The notes below the pieces were generated by a model. That model saw only the letters and a program-made list of their open reading frames with translations. It searched no databases and was not told where the DNA came from. A program made the position numbers and the translations under genes. From NCBI GenBank assembly GCA_016868175.1, contig VGHO01000002.1:1-60569 (forward strand): 60,569 nucleotides of DNA. Direction: 5' to 3'. Below are positions 57,841 through 60,569 of the stretch, one piece after another; the stretch's first letter is position 1, and each line of letters starts with the position of its first letter. The DNA is from Betaproteobacteria bacterium (GTDB lineage Bacteria; Pseudomonadota; Gammaproteobacteria; Burkholderiales; Burkholderiaceae_E).

Positions 57841-59520
57841 ATGCCTCACGACATCAACTTGATCGCCACGATCGCGGCGGGCTTCGGCTTCGCGATGATG
57901 TTTGGCCTGATCGCAGCCCGGCTCCGGATGCCTCCGCTGCTCGGTTATCTGCTCGCGGGCATTGTGATCGGCCCTTCTACCCCGGGTTTTGTGGGCGACA
58001 TTGGCCTTGCGGGGCAACTGGCCGAGATCGGCGTGATGCTCCTCATGTTCGGGGTGGGTTTGCACTTCTCGATCGACGATCTCCTCAAGGTCAAGGCGAT
58101 CGCCGTACCCGGGGCGATTGTGCAGATTGTGGTGGCTGTGGGTCTTGGCGCCCTGGCGTCGTCAACCTGGGGTTGGAGCCTTGGCTCTGGCCTTGTGTTC
58201 GGGCTGTGCCTTTCGGTGGCAAGTACCGTGGTACTGCTCAGAGCGCTCGAGGCGCGCGGGCAATTGCAGTCGGTGAATGGGCAGATTGCCCTGGGCTGGC
58301 TGGTGGTCGAAGATCTGGTGATGGTGTTGGTGCTGGTGCTTATTCCCGCTTTGGCGGGCGTACCGGGGGGAGGCGCCATCACCGAATTGCTCCTGGTCCT
58401 GGCCAAGATCGTTGCCTTCGTGGTGGTGATGCTGGTCGGCGGCAGGCGCATCCTGCCGCGGATCCTTTGGTGGGTTGCGCAAACCGGTTCACAGGAGCTC
58501 TTCCGACTCGGCGTGACCGCGGTGGCGATTGGCGTGGCGTTCGGGGCAGCGAAACTCTTCGATGTGTCGTTTGCCCTTGGAGCCTTCTTCGCCGGAATGA
58601 TGCTGCGCGAATCGGAGTTCAGTCACCGCGCTGCGGAGGAATCGTTGCCGCTGCGCGACGCATTCGCGGTGCTCTTCTTCGTGTCGGTGGGGATGCTGTT
58701 CGACCCCTCGATTCTCTGGCGCGAACCCGCGAAGTTGCTGGCAGTGGTGCTCATCATCGTGCTGGGGAAGACGGTCGCAGCCATGCTGCTGGTGCTGGCG
58801 TTCCGCTACCCGTTGAGTACGGCGCTCACTGTTGGCGCCGCACTCGCGCAGATCGGGGAGTTTTCCTTTATCCTCGCGGGACTCGGTGTGGCCCTTGGTC
58901 TTCTACCCGAAGAGGGGCGAAGCCTGGTGCTGGCGGGAGCGCTCGTGTCGATCGGGCTCAATCCGGCGCTCTTCAAAGTGGTGGATCCTGTTCGCCTCTG
59001 GATCCTCTCGCGCTCGGCGAGCGCCAGAAGGCTCGAGCATCGGATCGACGATCTTGATGAACTCCCGCAAACAACGGACCGCGCCATGCTCGAGGGACAT
59101 GTCGTGGTTCTTGGCTACGGGAGGGTGGGTCGGCAGATCGGCGATCGCCTCACCGAAGCGGGTGTGTCCGTCATCGCTGCCGACAGCAACCGCGAGGTGG
59201 TCGAAGCCTTGCGCACCGAGGGCAGGGCCGCAGTGGTTGGGGGCGATGCGATGCACGAAGTTCTCATCCAGGCGCACCTCGGGTCTGCGGCGCTGCTGGT
59301 GATTGCGGTGGATGACCCTGTGGTTGCACACCGCGCGGCGAGCGCAGCCCGCGAAATCCTTCCGGCGATCCAGATCGTGATCCGCAGCCACAGCGATGAG
59401 GAGGCGTCGCTCTACCGGCAAGAGGGGCTTGGCGCCGCTTTCGTGCCCGAGACCGAACTGGCGCGGCGTATGGCTGAGCATTCGCTAGCGCAGCTTGGGC
59501 GAGCGCCAACCCTTCCGTGA
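57841..59520 (+). CDS. ybaL: CPA2-family cation:proton antiporter (YbaL/KefB-like)
   Basis: This inner-membrane monovalent cation/H+ antiporter has an N-terminal Na_H_Exchanger domain with about 12 helices (about 1-385; GYLLAGIVIGPSTPG; WLVVEDLVMVLVLV with the conserved Glu-Asp; ALAQIGEFSFILAGLG) and a C-terminal RCK/TrkA-N domain starting near residue 419 (VVVLGYGRVGRQIGDRL). It is 559 residues and has the YbaL layout, without the KefC regulatory tail. The ribosome site is GAGGAAAG. It converges with the CBS protein gene 30 bases downstream. Confidence 0.92.
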   Translation: MPHDINLIATIAAGFGFAMMFGLIAARLRMPPLLGYLLAGIVIGPSTPGFVGDIGLAGQLAEIGVMLLMFGVGLHFSIDDLLKVKAIAVPGAIVQIVVAVGLGALASSTWGWSLGSGLVFGLCLSVASTVVLLRALEARGQLQSVNGQIALGWLVVEDLVMVLVLVLIPALAGVPGGGAITELLLVLAKIVAFVVVMLVGGRRILPRILWWVAQTGSQELFRLGVTAVAIGVAFGAAKLFDVSFALGAFFAGMMLRESEFSHRAAEESLPLRDAFAVLFFVSVGMLFDPSILWREPAKLLAVVLIIVLGKTVAAMLLVLAFRYPLSTALTVGAALAQIGEFSFILAGLGVALGLLPEEGRSLVLAGALVSIGLNPALFKVVDPVRLWILSRSASARRLEHRIDDLDELPQTTDRAMLEGHVVVLGYGRVGRQIGDRLTEAGVSVIAADSNREVVEALRTEGRAAVVGGDAMHEVLIQAHLGSAALLVIAVDDPVVAHRAASAAREILPAIQIVIRSHSDEEASLYRQEGLGAAFVPETELARRMAEHSLAQLGRAPTLP

Positions 59521-59550
59521 ACGGTGTGCCCAGGCGCGCGTTGGCCGCAA

Positions 59551-59937
59551 TCAGCCCTGAAGTACCAACTCCATGATGTCTGACCACGAAACCATGCCCA
59601 CGAGTTCGCCGTCGGCGCATACCGGCAGGTGGTGGAAGGTATTGTCGGCCATGAGCCGGATGCACTCCTGCACGCTCGCTTGCGGGCTTACCGTCACCAC
59701 CGAACGCGTCATGATCTGATCGATGGCGATCGCTGCGGGGTCAAGCCCCTGGCTTGCCACCTTCCGCTGGAAATCGCGGTCGGTGATGATGCCGAGAAGT
59801 TGCCGGTTTTCCACGACCAGCAAGGAGTGGATGTGGTGCTCGCGCATCGAATCGATCGCTTGAGCCACGCTGAGGTGCGGCCCGACGGTGAACAGTTCCT
59901 TTGGTTTGGCCTCGAGAAGCTCCGCAACAGTTTCCAT
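59551..59937 (-). CDS. CBS-domain protein
   Basis: The 128-residue product is almost entirely a tandem CBS pair (about 12-60 and 75-125): HLSVAQAIDSMREHHIHSLLVVEN with GIITDRDFQRKV, and SVQECIRLMADNTFHHLPVCADG with GMVSWSDIMELV. Such stand-alone pairs bind adenine nucleotides; the partner is unknown. The start at 59937 is chosen; the same frame continues open upstream through the 11-bp array to 60222, which would add an 11-residue-repeat extension. Confidence 0.9.
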   Translation of the reverse strand: METVAELLEAKPKELFTVGPHLSVAQAIDSMREHHIHSLLVVENRQLLGIITDRDFQRKVASQGLDPAAIAIDQIMTRSVVTVSPQASVQECIRLMADNTFHHLPVCADGELVGMVSWSDIMELVLQG

Positions 59938-60033
59938 GGCTTTCCCCCATGCGTGGACGATCCCGCAAGGATAGCAGGCGGCACTTCGTGGGCGGGCCAA
60001 TTCCGGGGAAGGCCTGCGCTTGAACCATCGGGC

Positions 60034-60209
60034 GTGCATCCGGGGTGAAGTCGGAGTGCACTCGGGATGTACTCGGGATGTACTCGGGCTGCACTCGGGA
60101 TGTACCCGGGGTGCACTCGGGATGTACTTGGGATGTACTCGGGACGTACTCGGGATGTACTCGGGATGTACTCGGGGTGGACTCGGGGTGGACCGGGGAT
60201 GTACTCGGA
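60034..60209 (+). repeat. 11-bp tandem array, about 16 copies
   Basis: Sixteen contiguous 11-bp units run from 60034 to 60209 with consensus RTGTACTCGGG. The first two (60034, 60045) and the last three are degenerate; the central units at 60067, 60078, 60133, 60155 and 60166 are identical. Each unit has the palindromic core GTAC or a one-base variant. The array ends two bases before the -35 box of the arsR promoter. Confidence 0.9.
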
Positions 60210-60210
60210 G

Positions 60211-60239
60211 TTGACTTTGCATTTTCCACCGTTTAAACT
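60211..60239 (+). promoter_or_regulatory. Sigma-70 promoter of the ArsR-family gene
   Basis: TTGACT (60211-60216, 5/6) and TAAACT (60234-60239, 4/6) are separated by exactly 17 bases. The -10 lies in the palindrome GTTTAAAC. The predicted start near 60247 gives a leader of about 90 bases before the GTG at 60335. Confidence 0.65.
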
Positions 60240-60241
60240 AT

Positions 60242-60263
60242 TCAAGAATTACACAAATCTTGA
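60242..60263 (+). promoter_or_regulatory. Inverted repeat at the arsR transcription start, candidate operator
   Basis: TCAAGA (60242-60247) and TCTTGA (60258-60263) are perfect 6-bp arms with a 10-base AT-rich spacer, covering the predicted start site. ArsR-family repressors typically bind AT-rich inverted repeats over their own promoters, so autoregulation is likely but unproven. Confidence 0.5.
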
Positions 60264-60334
60264 GTCTTGCGTCGCGAGACGCCTTGGCCGCAGTCGATCG
60301 CCAGAGCAGCTCCCAATCGGTGAAAGGGTGGCAG

Positions 60335-60569
60335 GTGGATGAGAAGGACGTTTTGCGGGCGCTCGCAGCACTTTCGCAGGGACACCGCCTTCAGGCCTTT
60401 CGGGCACTCGTGGTGGCGGGGTCCACTGGGCTGAGCGCTGGCGAACTGGCGTTGGCGGTGCGTCTTACCCCTGCCGCGCTTTCCTTCCATCTCAAGGAAC
60501 TGATGTATGCGGGGTTGATTACCCAGGAGCGACGCGGTCGCTTCCAGATCTATCGCGCCTGCTTTGAGC
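60335..60569 (+). CDS. ArsR-family transcriptional regulator, partial at right edge
   Basis: The visible 78 codons begin (GTG at 60335) with DEKDVLRALAALSQGHRLQAFRALV, followed by the winged-helix recognition region LSAGELALAVRLTPAALSFHLKELMYAGLI and the wing RRGRFQIYRACF. This is a clear ArsR-type helix-turn-helix. The metal or stress ligand sites cannot be assigned from the visible part. An in-frame GTG at 60320 is an alternative start; AAAGGG six bases before 60335 favours the later one. Confidence 0.85.
   Translation, partial: MDEKDVLRALAALSQGHRLQAFRALVVAGSTGLSAGELALAVRLTPAALSFHLKELMYAGLITQERRGRFQIYRACFE

Larger units (their letters stand above)
59938..60334. other. Divergent regulatory region between CBS gene and arsR
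   Basis: This 397-base region contains no gene I can support. It holds an 11-bp tandem array (60034-60209), a sigma-70 promoter (60211-60239) pointing to arsR, an inverted repeat just downstream of the promoter (60242-60263) and the arsR ribosome site (AAAGGG, 60323-60328). No clear promoter for the CBS gene was found. Confidence 0.6.

Noticed and set aside
60034-60209. CRISPR array
   Set aside because: The units are 11 bp and contiguous with no spacers, and no cas genes are present; this is a minisatellite-like tandem array.

Overview
The window is 60.6 kb of GC-rich (roughly 65%) chromosomal DNA from a betaproteobacterium, most likely of the order Burkholderiales. The evidence is gene order: ndk-rlmN-rodZ-ispG-hisS-yfgM-bamB-der-hfq-hflX-hflK-hflC-hisZ-purA is the core-genome order of that group. 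It is followed by a phosphoribosyltransferase, tRNA-Leu and rnr-rlmB, then aceE-aceF-lpdA, argH-algZR-hemCDXY-ppa, nadE-glnB, trxB-ftsK-lolA-serS. It is a housekeeping region with no phage, insertion sequence, rRNA or CRISPR array. I found 53 protein genes (two cut by the window edges) and two tRNAs.

Layout. 1-86: start of an unidentified minus-strand gene with a strong promoter. 519-15617: one long, tightly packed plus-strand series for nucleotide metabolism, rRNA methylation, isoprenoid synthesis, tRNA charging, outer-membrane assembly, ribosome GTPases, Hfq, the HflKC membrane complex, histidine and purine synthesis. Many genes overlap by 1-8 bases (stop/start fusions), so much of it is probably co-transcribed. 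15693-19356: phosphoribosyltransferase, tRNA-Leu(CAG), rnr, rlmB. 19329-26883: cysQ, an orphan LuxR-type response regulator, a large FtsX-like permease without its ATPase, an acetyltransferase, an M20 peptidase, an SDR enzyme and tRNA-Arg(ACG). 27161-33146: pyruvate dehydrogenase complex operon. 33181-41703: argH divergent from an AlgZ/AlgR-type two-component pair, then heme genes hemC, hemD, hemX, hemY and ppa. 41711-46762: FemAB-like protein, nadE, glnB, Smr protein, trxB. 46998-53616: ftsK, lolA, serS, a thioredoxin-fold protein, an SDR and a DUF2062 protein. 53863-57517: a TRAP transporter whose binding-protein gene faces the two membrane genes. 57841 to the end: a YbaL/KefB-like antiporter, a CBS-domain protein and the start of an ArsR-family regulator.

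Unusual content. The enzymes are conventional, but the DNA carries many short degenerate tandem repeats with different periods: 24 bp between ndk and rlmN; 21 bp making a triple-Met start in ispG; 18 bp in rlmN and ftsK; 27-bp direct repeats in aceF; 15 bp upstream of dctP; and 11 bp in about 16 copies ending two bases before a near-consensus -35 box of the arsR gene. Several house proteins (RlmN, YfgM, AceF, LpdA, HemX, NadE, DctM) carry matching low-complexity insertions or tails. Other points for follow-up are an AAN-repeat in the hfq leader that fits an Hfq autoregulatory site, a RodZ that lacks the periplasmic domain, and a 40-bp identical stretch shared by the lipoyl domains of aceF and lpdA. 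I did not find a clearly new multi-gene system; the 11-bp array with its promoter is the best candidate for undescribed regulation.
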